Below, piece by piece: positions 10,088 to 20,004 of a DNA stretch of 64,000 bases. The notes under the pieces are model-generated. The model was not told where the DNA came from. It did not search any database and saw only the letters and a list, made by a program, of their open reading frames with translations. The stretch is from Pseudomonas sp. HR96. Lineage in GTDB: Bacteria; Pseudomonadota; Gammaproteobacteria; Pseudomonadales; Pseudomonadaceae. A program made the translations under genes and the position numbers. The stretch covers positions 1,905,001 through 1,969,000 of the forward strand of contig NZ_CP139141.1 in NCBI RefSeq assembly GCF_034059295.1, given 5' to 3'. The number at the start of each line of letters is the position of its first letter. Position 1 is the stretch's first letter.

Positions 10088-10525
10088 ATGTCCAGCGGTA
10101 GCCGCGGTATTCGCAACCACAACCCCCGGAAACATCGAATTTCACCCGCGCAACCGCTGGCGTGGCCAGCTCGGGCTGGAGGAGGGCTAGCAAGGCCGCG
10201 GTTCGTTCGATTCGACACAGCGGAGAACGGAATCCGCGCACTGGCGAGGCTGCTGCTCAATTACCGCAGCAAACGGGGAATGCCTGGCGTGGGCGCTTCC
10301 GGCATCGACACCGTGCGGGAAACCATCAGCCGCTGGGCTCCCGCCGACGAGAACGACACTGAGGCTTACATCAACGCTGTGGCGCCCAGCGTGGGGGTGC
10401 TGCCGAATGTCGTAATCGACATCCTGTCACTCGTCAGGATGCGGCTATCTTCCACGTTCAGCGCGCCCGCCAGGCAGCGCTCAGTGTTGCCCGACACCTT
10501 ATTTGGCGCGAGCACCTTGGGATAG
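10088..10525 (+). pseudogene. Frameshifted phage lysin / structural protein (SRGIRNxNPGN family)
   Basis: The frame starts SGSRGIRNHNP, then the family signature continues one base out of frame as GNIEFHPRNRWRGQLGLEEG and meets a TAG. The original frame then resumes with PRFVRFDTAENGIRALARLLLNYR and TISRWAPADENDTEAYI. The family is a phage virion/lysis protein found at the ends of Pseudomonas prophages. At least two compensating frameshifts are needed to restore the ancestral reading, the first at the C-run near 10122-10126. After IDIL the similarity seems to shift frame again. The gene is broken unless these are sequencing errors, which is unlikely beside two other phage fragments. Confidence 0.8.
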
Positions 10526-10743
10526 CTCAGAGCAATGCTCACGTATTCGATCTACTTGGTGGGGCAGGGTGGTGTGAACTGGAGTTGCTCGATTCTGTGA
10601 AGGGTTTGGTTGAGCTGAGTGATACCGCCGTGCGCAAGCCCCGAGTGCTGCAGATATCTATGCTGATTTCGGCGATCACCCATGAGGCCGGCAAGCTCCA
10701 GGCGTTTGCGTGTGCCGTTCTTCGCCGTGAGCGAAGTGGTTGA
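10363..10743 (+). pseudogene. Unrecognised open frame at the prophage edge, no start codon
   Basis: A stop-free frame of 126 codons runs from just after TGA at 10360-10362 to TGA at 10741-10743, and overlaps the end of the lysin-like pseudogene. Its product includes HPVTRQDAAIFHVQ, ARHLIWREHLGIAQ and DLLGGAGWCELELLD, which read like real protein, but no family is recognised. No ATG, and no GTG near the front with a ribosome site, is present. It may be the body of a small phage or accessory gene that lost its start, or the third frame of the lysin-like gene. Confidence 0.35.
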
Positions 10744-10833
10744 GTCATGGGGGTTGAGGTGGCCCAAGCTCAAACCGGCTCAACAGCCTCTCCCGCCGAG
10801 GCCGCGGGTGCGCCCCCAAAGCTGTAAGGCGGT

Positions 10834-13029
10834 TTACCCGCCCGAGCTCGGGATAACCAGACTGAAGGTGATCAGCCCGTCTGCCTGCTGCACTTCGATA
10901 CGGCCCTGATGGGCGGCGGCGATCGCCTGCGAGATGTACAGGCCGATGCCCAGGCTGCCGCGGTTGCGCGGGTTGCTGACGGGCTGGGCCTTGAAGGGCA
11001 GGAACAGGTTGGCGACTTGCTCGGGAGCAAGGGGGGCGGTCTGGTTGCTGATTGCCAGGCGGCTGGCCTGCGGCTCGGCGCGCAGCTTCAAGCGTACCGA
11101 GGTGCCCGGGGTGCCGTGGTGCAGGGCATTGCCGAGCAGGTTGGTGATGACCTGGGCGTAGCGGTCGGGGTCGATCAGGGCGTTGACCCCTGGCGCGATG
11201 TCGGCCTCGATGACCAGGCCGGGGAAGGCCAGGCAGGTCTCGTCGACAATGCTTTGCACCAGGCCTGACAGGTCGCTCTCGATCCGTTGCACGAGGATGC
11301 TCAGGCCTGACTGCAGCCGGCTCATCTCCAGCACCTGGCTGATCAGGCGCTCCATGCGCCCGCTGGAGTGGCTGATGCGACGGCGCAGCTCGGTGTCGCG
11401 CGTCTCGCTTGAGGACAGCATGGAGGCGGCCATGGAGATCGACTGCAGCGGGTTGCGCAGGTCATGGCCGAGCATGGCGATCAGGCGTTGGCGCATGCCA
11501 TCGACTTCACCGGCGCGGGTCAGGCTCAGTTCGACCAGCTCGCCGCGCAGTTTCTCGGCGATCGTCAGGTCTGTACGGCCCCAGGCCGGGGAGCGGCCCT
11601 TGACCACTTCTTCCCAGGCTTCGAACGAGCCGCGCGGGGTCAGGCGCGGGCCCGACGGGCCTACCTTGAGGATCTTGTCCGGTTTGCCAGCCCAGCGCAC
11701 ATGGCTGATCTCTTCGCGACGGAACCAGAACACCCAACCGCCTTCCTGGCGGTGAAAGCGCACGGCGAGTACGCCGCAGTATTGTGTGTCCGGGCTGCTG
11801 GCATCGGTATGTGCCCACTGTTCGGTATGGTAGAGCTCCAGGTCAGGGTCGACCTCCAGGCGCTCCATGATGCTACGGGCGAGGTCGTCGAATTCGCCGT
11901 CCAGGCTCTGGATGCGCCCGGCCAGGGCCACTGCCGCGCCGTCGCACGGCAGCAGCGTGGTGATGTTCACGGCGCCTGCGGTCAGCGCTGCCAGCAGGTC
12001 TTCGCTGTCGCGGGCGGCGCGGCTGATGCTTTGCTGGGCCAGGCTGGCGTTGTGCAGGGTCAGGGTCGATTGGTTGTGTTCCAGGCGCTCGACCAGTGCG
12101 CTGCACAGCTGCGAAATAACCTGAAATGAAATTCTGAGCGGGTGCGCGATGGTCTTCGGTGACATGTGATGGCACGAAAACAGCCCCCACAGCTTGCCCT
12201 CGACCACGATGGAAACGCTCATCGAAGCCTTCACGCCCATGTTGGTCAGGTATTCGCAGTGGATGGGCGAGACGCTGCGCAGCACGCTGAAGCTCAGATC
12301 GAAGGGCTGCCCGTCCAGCGGGTTGAGCGCCGGCAACAGTCGCGACGCTTCGTAGGAAACGTCGGCGATAAGGCGAGTCGGATTGAGTATATATAGAAGG
12401 CGGGCCTGGGCTGGGATATCCGACGCCGGATAGCGCTGGCCCATGTAGGTTTCCAGGTCCGGGCGGCGTGCTTCGGCGATCACCTCGCCGGACAGGTCCG
12501 GGCGAAAGCGGTAGGCCATGACACGGTCGTAGCCGGTCAGGTGGCGAATTTCCTCGGTGACTCGCGCCAGCAGGCTATCGATGTCGTGGCGCCGCTGCAT
12601 CTGGCTGATGATGCGTTGAGCATAGAGCGCCACCTGGCTGAACGAGGCGTTGGAGCTCTGCCGCGGTTCGAACTCAAGATAGAGCAGCGCCTGGTGCCGG
12701 TGGGCGACCACGTCGAACAGAGTACCGCCCTTGTGCAGCTGTGCACTGTCGACCCAGGTGCTGTCCGCAGCCAGGCCTTCATTGAGCATGTGCATCACAC
12801 CGTCGCCGATGTCCTGGGCGCTCAGGCGGCTGCCCGGCTGGGCATCGAAACCCAGGTGTTCAGCGAAATTTGCGCTGCGGGTCAGCACTCGTCCGCTGGG
12901 ATCCAGAGCCACCAGTGCGCCGTGAGGCTGGATGCCGCCGGGCTGGTGGATCGGCTCGTCTTCGCAATTGGCGAGGGTCACGGTCGGCACGACGAACGCT
13001 TCCGGTACTGAATGAGGAGATACTGCCAT
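10834..13029 (-). CDS. bphP: Bacteriophytochrome sensor histidine kinase
   Basis: This is a red/far-red light-sensing kinase of 731 residues. The PAS domain carries the biliverdin-binding Cys22 (LANCEDEP) and the IHQPGGIQPHG knot motif. The GAF domain has PASDIPAQAR (residues 201-210) and SPIHCEYL (His257). The PHY domain has its tongue WVFWFRREE and the PRGSF motif (464-468). The HisKA phospho-acceptor is His522 in GHDLRNPLQS, followed by an HATPase domain with NLLGNALHHG and a GIGL box. No heme oxygenase (bphO) gene is adjacent and no receiver domain is attached, so biliverdin and the response-regulator partner must come from elsewhere. It lies between prophage debris and tig. Confidence 0.95.
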   Translation of the reverse strand: MAVSPHSVPEAFVVPTVTLANCEDEPIHQPGGIQPHGALVALDPSGRVLTRSANFAEHLGFDAQPGSRLSAQDIGDGVMHMLNEGLAADSTWVDSAQLHKGGTLFDVVAHRHQALLYLEFEPRQSSNASFSQVALYAQRIISQMQRRHDIDSLLARVTEEIRHLTGYDRVMAYRFRPDLSGEVIAEARRPDLETYMGQRYPASDIPAQARLLYILNPTRLIADVSYEASRLLPALNPLDGQPFDLSFSVLRSVSPIHCEYLTNMGVKASMSVSIVVEGKLWGLFSCHHMSPKTIAHPLRISFQVISQLCSALVERLEHNQSTLTLHNASLAQQSISRAARDSEDLLAALTAGAVNITTLLPCDGAAVALAGRIQSLDGEFDDLARSIMERLEVDPDLELYHTEQWAHTDASSPDTQYCGVLAVRFHRQEGGWVFWFRREEISHVRWAGKPDKILKVGPSGPRLTPRGSFEAWEEVVKGRSPAWGRTDLTIAEKLRGELVELSLTRAGEVDGMRQRLIAMLGHDLRNPLQSISMAASMLSSSETRDTELRRRISHSSGRMERLISQVLEMSRLQSGLSILVQRIESDLSGLVQSIVDETCLAFPGLVIEADIAPGVNALIDPDRYAQVITNLLGNALHHGTPGTSVRLKLRAEPQASRLAISNQTAPLAPEQVANLFLPFKAQPVSNPRNRGSLGIGLYISQAIAAAHQGRIEVQQADGLITFSLVIPSSGG

Positions 13030-13230
13030 GACGGTCCTGCAGCTGAATTCGAATACGTGGCGTCAAGGTCTGCGGTTCGGCGCGCAGTGCCCGGGCGGTG
13101 ATGCAATATACGACGCCTCTCACCATATCAGTGATTGGCGCGCAGGCTCAAAAGTTTATCGATCAAGCGCCGCCCAGAGGGCTGCGCGGAGCCTTTGTTT
13201 GCGGCCTTTTTCATGAGGGTTTTCCATAGG

Positions 13231-13259
13231 GTGACTTCTGGTGTTCGACCCACTAGAAT
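13231..13259 (+). promoter_or_regulatory. Candidate sigma-70 promoter of tig
   Basis: GTGACT (13231-13236) and TAGAAT (13254-13259) are 17 bases apart, about 60 bases before the tig ATG. The rest of the 13030-13319 gap between the divergent bphP and tig genes contains no gene. Confidence 0.5.
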
Positions 13260-13319
13260 GCTTGCCCTTGATCTGGGGTCGGAAATGGCCGGCTAACGTC
13301 TGTGCAACGAGGAAAATCC

Positions 13320-14630
13320 ATGCAAGTTTCTGTTGAAAATACTTCCGCTCTCGAGCGCCGCATGACCATTGGCGTGCCTGCCGAGCGCATTGAGGCCGAA
13401 GTCAACAAGCGTCTGCAACAGACCGCCCGTAATGCAAAAATCCCTGGCTTCCGTCCAGGCAAGGTGCCGATGAGCGTCATTCGTCAGCGCTACGAGGCCG
13501 ATGCACGCCAGGAAGCCCTGGGCAACGTCATCCAGGCTTCCTTCTATGAAGCTGTGGTCGAGCACAAGCTGAACCCGGCTGGCGCTCCTGCCGTCGAGCC
13601 GAAAGTGGTCGAAAAGGGCAAGGACCTGGAGTACATCGCGACCTTCGAAGTATTCCCTGAATTCGAAGTGGCCGGTTTCGAGTCCATCGCCGTCGAGCGT
13701 CTGAGCGCCGAGGTAGCGGACAGCGACCTGGACAACATGCTCGACATCCTGCGCAAGCAGAACGTGCGTTATGAGTCCGTCGAGCGCGCCGCGCAGAACG
13801 AAGACCAGGTCACCATCGACTTCGTCGGCAAGATCGACGGCGAAGCCTTCTCCGGTGGTTCGGCCACCGGCACCCAGCTGGTGCTGGGTTCGAACCGCAT
13901 GATCCCGGGCTTCGAAGACGGTCTGGTCGGCGCCAAGGCCGGCGAAGAGCGCGTGCTGCAGCTGACTTTCCCGGAAGACTACCAGAACCTCGACCTGGCC
14001 AAGAAAGCCGCCGAGTTCACCGTCACCGTGACCGCTGTGGCTGAGCCCAAGCTGCCTGAGCTGAACGAGGCGTTCTTCGCCCAGTTCGGCATCAAGGAAA
14101 CCGGCCTGGAAGGCTTCCGCACCGAAGTTCGCAAGAACATGGATCGCGAACTGCGCCAGGCGATCAAGACCAAGATCAAGAATCAGGTCATGGACGGTCT
14201 GGTTGCCAGCAATCCGGTCGAAGTGCCCAAGGCCCTGATCGACAACGAAGTCGACCGTCTGCGCGAGCAGGCTGTGCAGCAGTTCGGCGGCAACATCAAG
14301 CCTGACCAACTGCCGGCCGAGCTGTTCAGCGAGCAGGCCAAGCGTCGCGTGGTACTGGGCCTGATCGTCGCCGAAGTGGTCAAGCAGCACGACCTCAAGC
14401 CTGACGAAGCCCGCGTTCGCTCGATGATCCAGGAAATGGCCTCGGCCTACCAGGAGCCTGAGCAGGTCGTCTCGTGGTACTACAAGAACGACCAGCAGCT
14501 GAACGAAGTGCGTTCGGTTGTGCTGGAAGAACAAGTTGTGGATACTGTTCTGCAGAAAGCGAGCGTGACCGACAAAGCGGTCTCCTACGAAGAAGCGGTA
14601 AAGCCGGCTGAAGCTGCACCAGCCGAGTAA
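13320..14630 (+). CDS. tig: Trigger factor, ribosome-associated chaperone and prolyl isomerase
   Basis: Trigger factor binds the ribosome exit tunnel and shields nascent chains. The 436-residue protein has the N-terminal ribosome-docking loop with GFRPGKVP near residues 44-51, a central FKBP-type isomerase domain ([35 protein letters not shown]) and the long helical C-terminal chaperone domain. The ATG of MQVSVEN is used; six upstream in-frame codons lack family similarity. It heads the tig-clpP-clpX-lon-hupB-ppiD cluster conserved in Pseudomonas. Confidence 0.98.
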   Translation: MQVSVENTSALERRMTIGVPAERIEAEVNKRLQQTARNAKIPGFRPGKVPMSVIRQRYEADARQEALGNVIQASFYEAVVEHKLNPAGAPAVEPKVVEKGKDLEYIATFEVFPEFEVAGFESIAVERLSAEVADSDLDNMLDILRKQNVRYESVERAAQNEDQVTIDFVGKIDGEAFSGGSATGTQLVLGSNRMIPGFEDGLVGAKAGEERVLQLTFPEDYQNLDLAKKAAEFTVTVTAVAEPKLPELNEAFFAQFGIKETGLEGFRTEVRKNMDRELRQAIKTKIKNQVMDGLVASNPVEVPKALIDNEVDRLREQAVQQFGGNIKPDQLPAELFSEQAKRRVVLGLIVAEVVKQHDLKPDEARVRSMIQEMASAYQEPEQVVSWYYKNDQQLNEVRSVVLEEQVVDTVLQKASVTDKAVSYEEAVKPAEAAPAE

Positions 14631-14654
14631 TAGCGTTAAGCGTTGGAAAACACC

Positions 14655-14682
14655 CATAAGCCAGCCTTCGTGCTGGCTTATG
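14655..14682 (+). terminator. Intercistronic hairpin between tig and clpP
   Basis: CATAAGCCAGC pairs perfectly with GCTGGCTTATG around a CTTCGT loop. Only a weak T-rich tail follows, so it probably gives partial termination or stabilises the tig 3' end. Confidence 0.6.
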
Positions 14683-14721
14683 TGTATTCAAGAAATGACT
14701 ATTTGGGAGTGAGTGCAGGAC

Positions 14722-15363
14722 ATGTCCGGCAATTCTTATATTCAGCAGAGCTCTGACATCCAGGCCGCAGGCGGCCTGGTCCCGATGGTTATCGAGCAAT
14801 CGGCTCGTGGCGAACGCGCCTATGACATCTACTCGCGACTGCTCAAGGAACGCGTCATTTTCCTGATCGGCCCCGTGGAAGACTACATGGCCAACCTGAT
14901 CGCCGCGCAGTTGCTGTTCCTTGAAGCGGAAAATCCGGACAAGGACATCCATCTTTACATCAACTCACCGGGCGGTTCGGTGACCGCAGGGATGTCGATC
15001 TACGACACCATGCAGTTCATCAAGCCGGACGTTTCCACCATCTGCATCGGCCAGGCCTGCAGCATGGGCGCCTTCCTGCTTGCAGGTGGTGCCAAGGGCA
15101 AGCGTTACTGCCTGCCGAACTCGCGCATGATGATCCACCAGCCCCTGGGCGGTTTCCAGGGTCAGGCTTCGGACATCGAGATTCACGCCAAGGAAATCCT
15201 GCTGATTCGTTCGCGCCTGAACGAGCTGCTGGCTCACCATACCGGCCAGGACCTCGAGACCATCGAGCGCGACACCAACCGTGACAACTTCATGAGTGCC
15301 GCTCGCGCAGCCGAATACGGCCTCGTCGATTCGGTACTCGACAAGCGGCAAATGCCAGCCTGA
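14722..15363 (+). CDS. clpP: ATP-dependent Clp protease proteolytic subunit
   Basis: ClpP forms the double-heptamer peptidase chamber used by ClpX and ClpA. In this 213-residue protein the catalytic triad is Ser114 (QACSMGAF), His139 (MMIHQPLGG) and Asp188 (TNRDNFMS). The oxyanion-hole region [10 protein letters not shown] is present. The first residues would be removed by self-processing before mature chamber assembly. The ATG of MSGNSYIQ follows GCAGGA; a GTG three codons upstream is less likely. clpX follows after 108 bases. Confidence 0.98.
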   Translation: MSGNSYIQQSSDIQAAGGLVPMVIEQSARGERAYDIYSRLLKERVIFLIGPVEDYMANLIAAQLLFLEAENPDKDIHLYINSPGGSVTAGMSIYDTMQFIKPDVSTICIGQACSMGAFLLAGGAKGKRYCLPNSRMMIHQPLGGFQGQASDIEIHAKEILLIRSRLNELLAHHTGQDLETIERDTNRDNFMSAARAAEYGLVDSVLDKRQMPA

Positions 15364-15471
15364 ACAGGTAGATAAGTCCGGCAACCCGCTTTAATGGTTG
15401 CCGGCGGGCTTGAAAAAGCCCGCAATAGCCTTCATCTTGTGTTTCAAGCCTATCGGATTTGGATCGATCGA

Positions 15472-16755
<1,284 letters not shown>

Positions 16756-16789
16756 CAGAAGCCGGCCTTTTCCAGGCGGCTTGTTTCAC

Positions 16790-16813
16790 AAAAGGGGCCT
16801 ACGGGCCCCTTTT
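16790..16813 (+). terminator. Rho-independent terminator after clpX
   Basis: AAAAGGGGCC pairs with GGCCCCTTTT around TACG, giving a GC-rich stem with a T-run on the exit side. It separates clpPX from lon. Confidence 0.85.
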
Positions 16814-16867
16814 GCGTTTCAACGTGTTACGAGAGAAGGGCAAGCGGCGCATCTTGTTTTTTATCGA

Positions 16868-16896
16868 CTTGTATTTTTCCCGCGATGCCCCCACAT
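16868..16896 (+). promoter_or_regulatory. Heat-shock (sigma-32 type) promoter of lon
   Basis: CTTGTAT (16868-16874) and CCCCACAT (16889-16896) are separated by 14 bases. This is close to the RpoH consensus CTTGAAA / CCCCATNT, within its normal spacing. The lon ATG is 58 bases downstream. RpoH control of lon is established in enterobacteria; for this strain it is inferred from the match. Confidence 0.7.
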
Positions 16897-16953
16897 TGAA
16901 TTCAGGTTCACTTTTATCAGTTCACGGCCTTGAGCCGTTGTAGAGGCGAAATC

Positions 16954-19350
16954 ATGAAGACAACCATCGAATTGCCTCTCCTGCCATTGCGTGATGTCGT
17001 GGTTTATCCGCACATGGTTATCCCGCTGTTCGTGGGGCGCGAGAAATCGATCGAAGCCCTCGAGGCAGCGATGACCGGCGAAAAGCAGATCCTCCTGCTC
17101 GCCCAGAAGAATCCGGCTGACGACGATCCAGGCGAAGATGCCCTGTACCGCGTCGGCACCATTGCCACCGTATTGCAATTGCTCAAGCTGCCCGACGGCA
17201 CCGTCAAGGTGCTGGTCGAAGGCGAGCAGCGCGGCAGCGTCGAGCGCTTCATCGAAATCGATGGTCACGTACGCGCCGAAGTCCAGCTGATCGACGAAGT
17301 CGAGGCCCCGAGCCGCGAGTCCGAAGTGTTCGTGCGCAGCCTGTTGGCCCAGTTCGAGCAGTACGTGCAGCTGGGCAAGAAAGTCCCGGCCGAAGTGCTG
17401 TCCTCGCTCAACAGCATCGACGAGCCCGGCCGCCTGGTCGACACCATGGCCGCGCATATGGCCTTGAAGATCGAGCAGAAGCAGGAAATTCTCGAAATCA
17501 TCGACCTGTCGGCCCGTGTCGAGCACGTGCTGGCGCTGCTGGATGCCGAAATCGACCTGCTGCAGGTCGAGAAGCGCATCCGCGGCCGGGTCAAGAAGCA
17601 GATGGAGCGCAGCCAGCGCGAGTACTACCTGAATGAGCAGATGAAGGCCATTCAGAAGGAACTCGGCGACAGCGACGAAGGCCACAACGAAGTCGAGGAG
17701 CTGAAAAAGCGCATCGAAGCGGCCGGGCTACCGAAAGACGCGCTGACCAAGGCCACCGCCGAGCTGAACAAGCTCAAGCAGATGTCGCCGATGTCCGCCG
17801 AAGCCACGGTGGTGCGGACCTATATCGACTGGTTGGTGCAAGTGCCGTGGAAGGCGCAGAGCAAGGTGCGTCTGGACCTGGCCAAGGCCGAGGAGATCCT
17901 CGACGCCGACCATTACGGTCTGGAAGAGGTCAAGGAGCGTATCCTCGAGTACCTCGCCGTGCAGAAGCGGGTGAAGAAGATTCGTGGCCCGGTGCTGTGC
18001 CTGGTCGGGCCGCCCGGTGTCGGCAAGACCTCGCTGGCCGAGTCGATCGCCAGCGCGACCAATCGCAAATTCGTGCGCATGGCGCTCGGCGGCGTACGCG
18101 ACGAGGCCGAGATTCGAGGCCATCGGCGCACCTACATTGGTTCCATGCCCGGCCGCCTGATCCAGAAGATGACCAAAGTCGGCGTGCGCAACCCTCTGTT
18201 CCTGCTCGATGAAATCGACAAGATGGGCAGCGACATGCGCGGTGATCCCGCGTCGGCGCTGCTTGAAGTGCTCGACCCCGAGCAGAACCACAATTTCAAC
18301 GACCACTATCTGGAAGTCGACTACGACCTCTCCGACGTGATGTTCCTCTGCACCTCGAACTCAATGAACATCCCGCCAGCGCTGCTGGACCGGATGGAAG
18401 TGATTCGCCTGCCGGGCTACACCGAAGACGAGAAGATCAACATCGCCACCAAGTACCTGACGCCCAAGCAGATCCAGGCCAACGGCCTGAAAAAGGGCGA
18501 GCTGGAAGTGGAAGTCGAGGCGATCCGTGACATCATCCGCTACTACACCCGCGAAGCCGGTGTACGCGGCCTCGAGCGGCAGATCGCCAAGGTCTGCCGC
18601 AAGGTAGTCAAGGAGCATTCGGCCGCGAAGAAATTCTCGGTCAAGGTCAATTCCGCCTCCCTGGAAGCCCTACTGGGCGTGCGCAAGTTCCGTTATGGCC
18701 TCGCCGAGCAGCAGGACCAGATCGGCCAGGTTACCGGCCTGGCCTGGACTCAGGTCGGTGGCGAGCTGCTGACCATCGAGTCGGCGGTGGTGCCGGGCAA
18801 GGGTCAGTTGATCAAGACCGGTTCGCTGGGCGACGTCATGGTCGAGTCCATCACGGCGGCACTGACGGTGGTGCGCAGCCGTGCCCGCAGCCTGGGCATC
18901 CCTGCGGACTTCCACGAGAAGCGCGATGTGCACATCCACATGCCTGAGGGGGCGACTCCCAAGGACGGCCCTAGCGCGGGCGTGGGCATGTGCACGGCGC
19001 TGGTCTCGGCCTTGACCCAGATCCCGGTACGCGCCGACGTGGCCATGACCGGGGAAATCACCCTGCGTGGCCAGGTGCTGGCGATTGGCGGTCTGAAGGA
19101 GAAGTTGCTGGCGGCCCACCGCGGTGGCATCAAGACGGTGATCATTCCGGAAGAGAACGTTCGCGACCTGAAGGAAATCCCCGACAACATCAAGGCCGAC
19201 CTGCAGATCAAACCGGTTAAATGGATTGACGAAGTCCTCCAAATTGCGCTGCAATACGCGCCGGAGCCCTTGCCCGATGTGGCCCCGGAGATCGTGGCCA
19301 AGGACGAGAAGCGCGATTCTGATGCCAAAGAAAGAATCAGTACGCATTAA
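16954..19350 (+). CDS. lon: ATP-dependent protease La
   Basis: Lon degrades misfolded and regulatory proteins in the cytoplasm. The 798-residue protein has the N-terminal substrate-binding domain (LPLLPLRDVVVYPHMV), a coiled segment, the AAA+ module with GPPGVGKTSLAESIA and FLLDEIDKMG, and a C-terminal peptidase with the catalytic serine in KDGPSAGVGM and the dyad lysine in the following GGLKEKLLAA region. The start is the ATG of MKTTIELP after an AGAGGCG ribosome site. It has its own heat-shock-type promoter, and hupB follows after a promoter of its own. Confidence 0.98.
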   Translation: MKTTIELPLLPLRDVVVYPHMVIPLFVGREKSIEALEAAMTGEKQILLLAQKNPADDDPGEDALYRVGTIATVLQLLKLPDGTVKVLVEGEQRGSVERFIEIDGHVRAEVQLIDEVEAPSRESEVFVRSLLAQFEQYVQLGKKVPAEVLSSLNSIDEPGRLVDTMAAHMALKIEQKQEILEIIDLSARVEHVLALLDAEIDLLQVEKRIRGRVKKQMERSQREYYLNEQMKAIQKELGDSDEGHNEVEELKKRIEAAGLPKDALTKATAELNKLKQMSPMSAEATVVRTYIDWLVQVPWKAQSKVRLDLAKAEEILDADHYGLEEVKERILEYLAVQKRVKKIRGPVLCLVGPPGVGKTSLAESIASATNRKFVRMALGGVRDEAEIRGHRRTYIGSMPGRLIQKMTKVGVRNPLFLLDEIDKMGSDMRGDPASALLEVLDPEQNHNFNDHYLEVDYDLSDVMFLCTSNSMNIPPALLDRMEVIRLPGYTEDEKINIATKYLTPKQIQANGLKKGELEVEVEAIRDIIRYYTREAGVRGLERQIAKVCRKVVKEHSAAKKFSVKVNSASLEALLGVRKFRYGLAEQQDQIGQVTGLAWTQVGGELLTIESAVVPGKGQLIKTGSLGDVMVESITAALTVVRSRARSLGIPADFHEKRDVHIHMPEGATPKDGPSAGVGMCTALVSALTQIPVRADVAMTGEITLRGQVLAIGGLKEKLLAAHRGGIKTVIIPEENVRDLKEIPDNIKADLQIKPVKWIDEVLQIALQYAPEPLPDVAPEIVAKDEKRDSDAKERISTH

Positions 19351-19373
19351 TGCGCACGGTGTCGGGGGCTTTC

Positions 19374-19403
19374 TTGACAGCATTTTCAAGCCCTTGCTAT
19401 AAA
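19374..19403 (+). promoter_or_regulatory. Sigma-70 promoter of hupB
   Basis: A perfect TTGACA (19374-19379) and TATAAA (19398-19403) lie 18 bases apart in the lon-hupB gap, about 100 bases before the hupB GTG. The strength of both boxes fits the high abundance of HU. Confidence 0.75.
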
Positions 19404-19506
19404 GCGGCACTTTATGTGTCAGCAGCCTCCGACATTTGTTTCAGAATGGCTCGTCACAGCTCAACATACTTAGAAACAACTCAATATAGATAAAGGGGAC
19501 TTACGA

Positions 19507-19779
19507 GTGAACAAGTCGGAACTGATCGATGCAATCGCCGCATCTGCTGATATCCCGAAAGCTGTAGCTGGCCGCGCGCTGGACGCAGTGATCGAATCCG
19601 TCACTGGCGCTCTGAAAGGTGGTGACTCCGTAGTTCTGGTCGGTTTCGGCACTTTCTCCGTGACCGATCGCCCAGCCCGCGTTGGCCGTAACCCGCAAAC
19701 CGGCAAGACGCTGGAAATCGCGGCGGCCAAGAAGCCTGGTTTCAAAGCTGGTAAAGCCCTGAAAGAAGCTGTCAACTAA
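19507..19779 (+). CDS. hupB: DNA-binding protein HU, beta subunit
   Basis: HU is a small nucleoid protein that bends and compacts DNA as a dimer. The 90-residue sequence is complete: [18 protein letters not shown], the GFGTFSV turn, and the DNA-gripping arm [17 protein letters not shown] ending in [14 protein letters not shown]. The start is a GTG after GGGGAC; no in-frame ATG is available. A strong promoter precedes it and a terminator follows. Confidence 0.97.
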   Translation: MNKSELIDAIAASADIPKAVAGRALDAVIESVTGALKGGDSVVLVGFGTFSVTDRPARVGRNPQTGKTLEIAAAKKPGFKAGKALKEAVN

Positions 19780-19913
19780 GGCTCATCAGCGCCTTGCCGA
19801 TCCGGTTCAGGCTCTGTCCAGAACCGGCAGCGCAGCGGTCGTCCGGTCGGTTACACTACCGATTCGTGCCGGGGTCGTGATACCAGGCCCCCAATCCGCT
19901 CCGCCAGTTACGA

Positions 19914-19940
19914 GAAGGCGCATCCCCGGATGCGCCTTTC
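19914..19940 (+). terminator. Rho-independent terminator after hupB
   Basis: GAAGGCGCATCC pairs with GGATGCGCCTTTC and runs into TTCTTCT. It lies between hupB and ppiD; the rest of the 225-base gap has no gene. A weaker CCGGTTC/GAACCGG stem lies at about 19802-19827. Confidence 0.7.
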
Positions 19941-20004
19941 TTCTATCCGGATTCCACCCACTCTCCGCGGTCGCTCATTCAGTTCGGCCGTCTTCGGGGG
20001 ACGC

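Noticed and set aside
7333..10833. Right-hand attachment repeat matching the tRNA-Leu 3' end
   Set aside because: No copy of the tRNA 3' sequence was found by eye on the far side of the prophage debris; the right end is probably deleted.
11464..12129. Plus-strand 221-codon frame opposite the phytochrome gene
   Set aside because: Antisense shadow; the minus strand encodes a continuous PAS-GAF-PHY-kinase protein.
13293..14657. Minus-strand frame of 454 codons opposite tig
   Set aside because: It lies exactly antisense to trigger factor with no domain of its own and no ribosome site.
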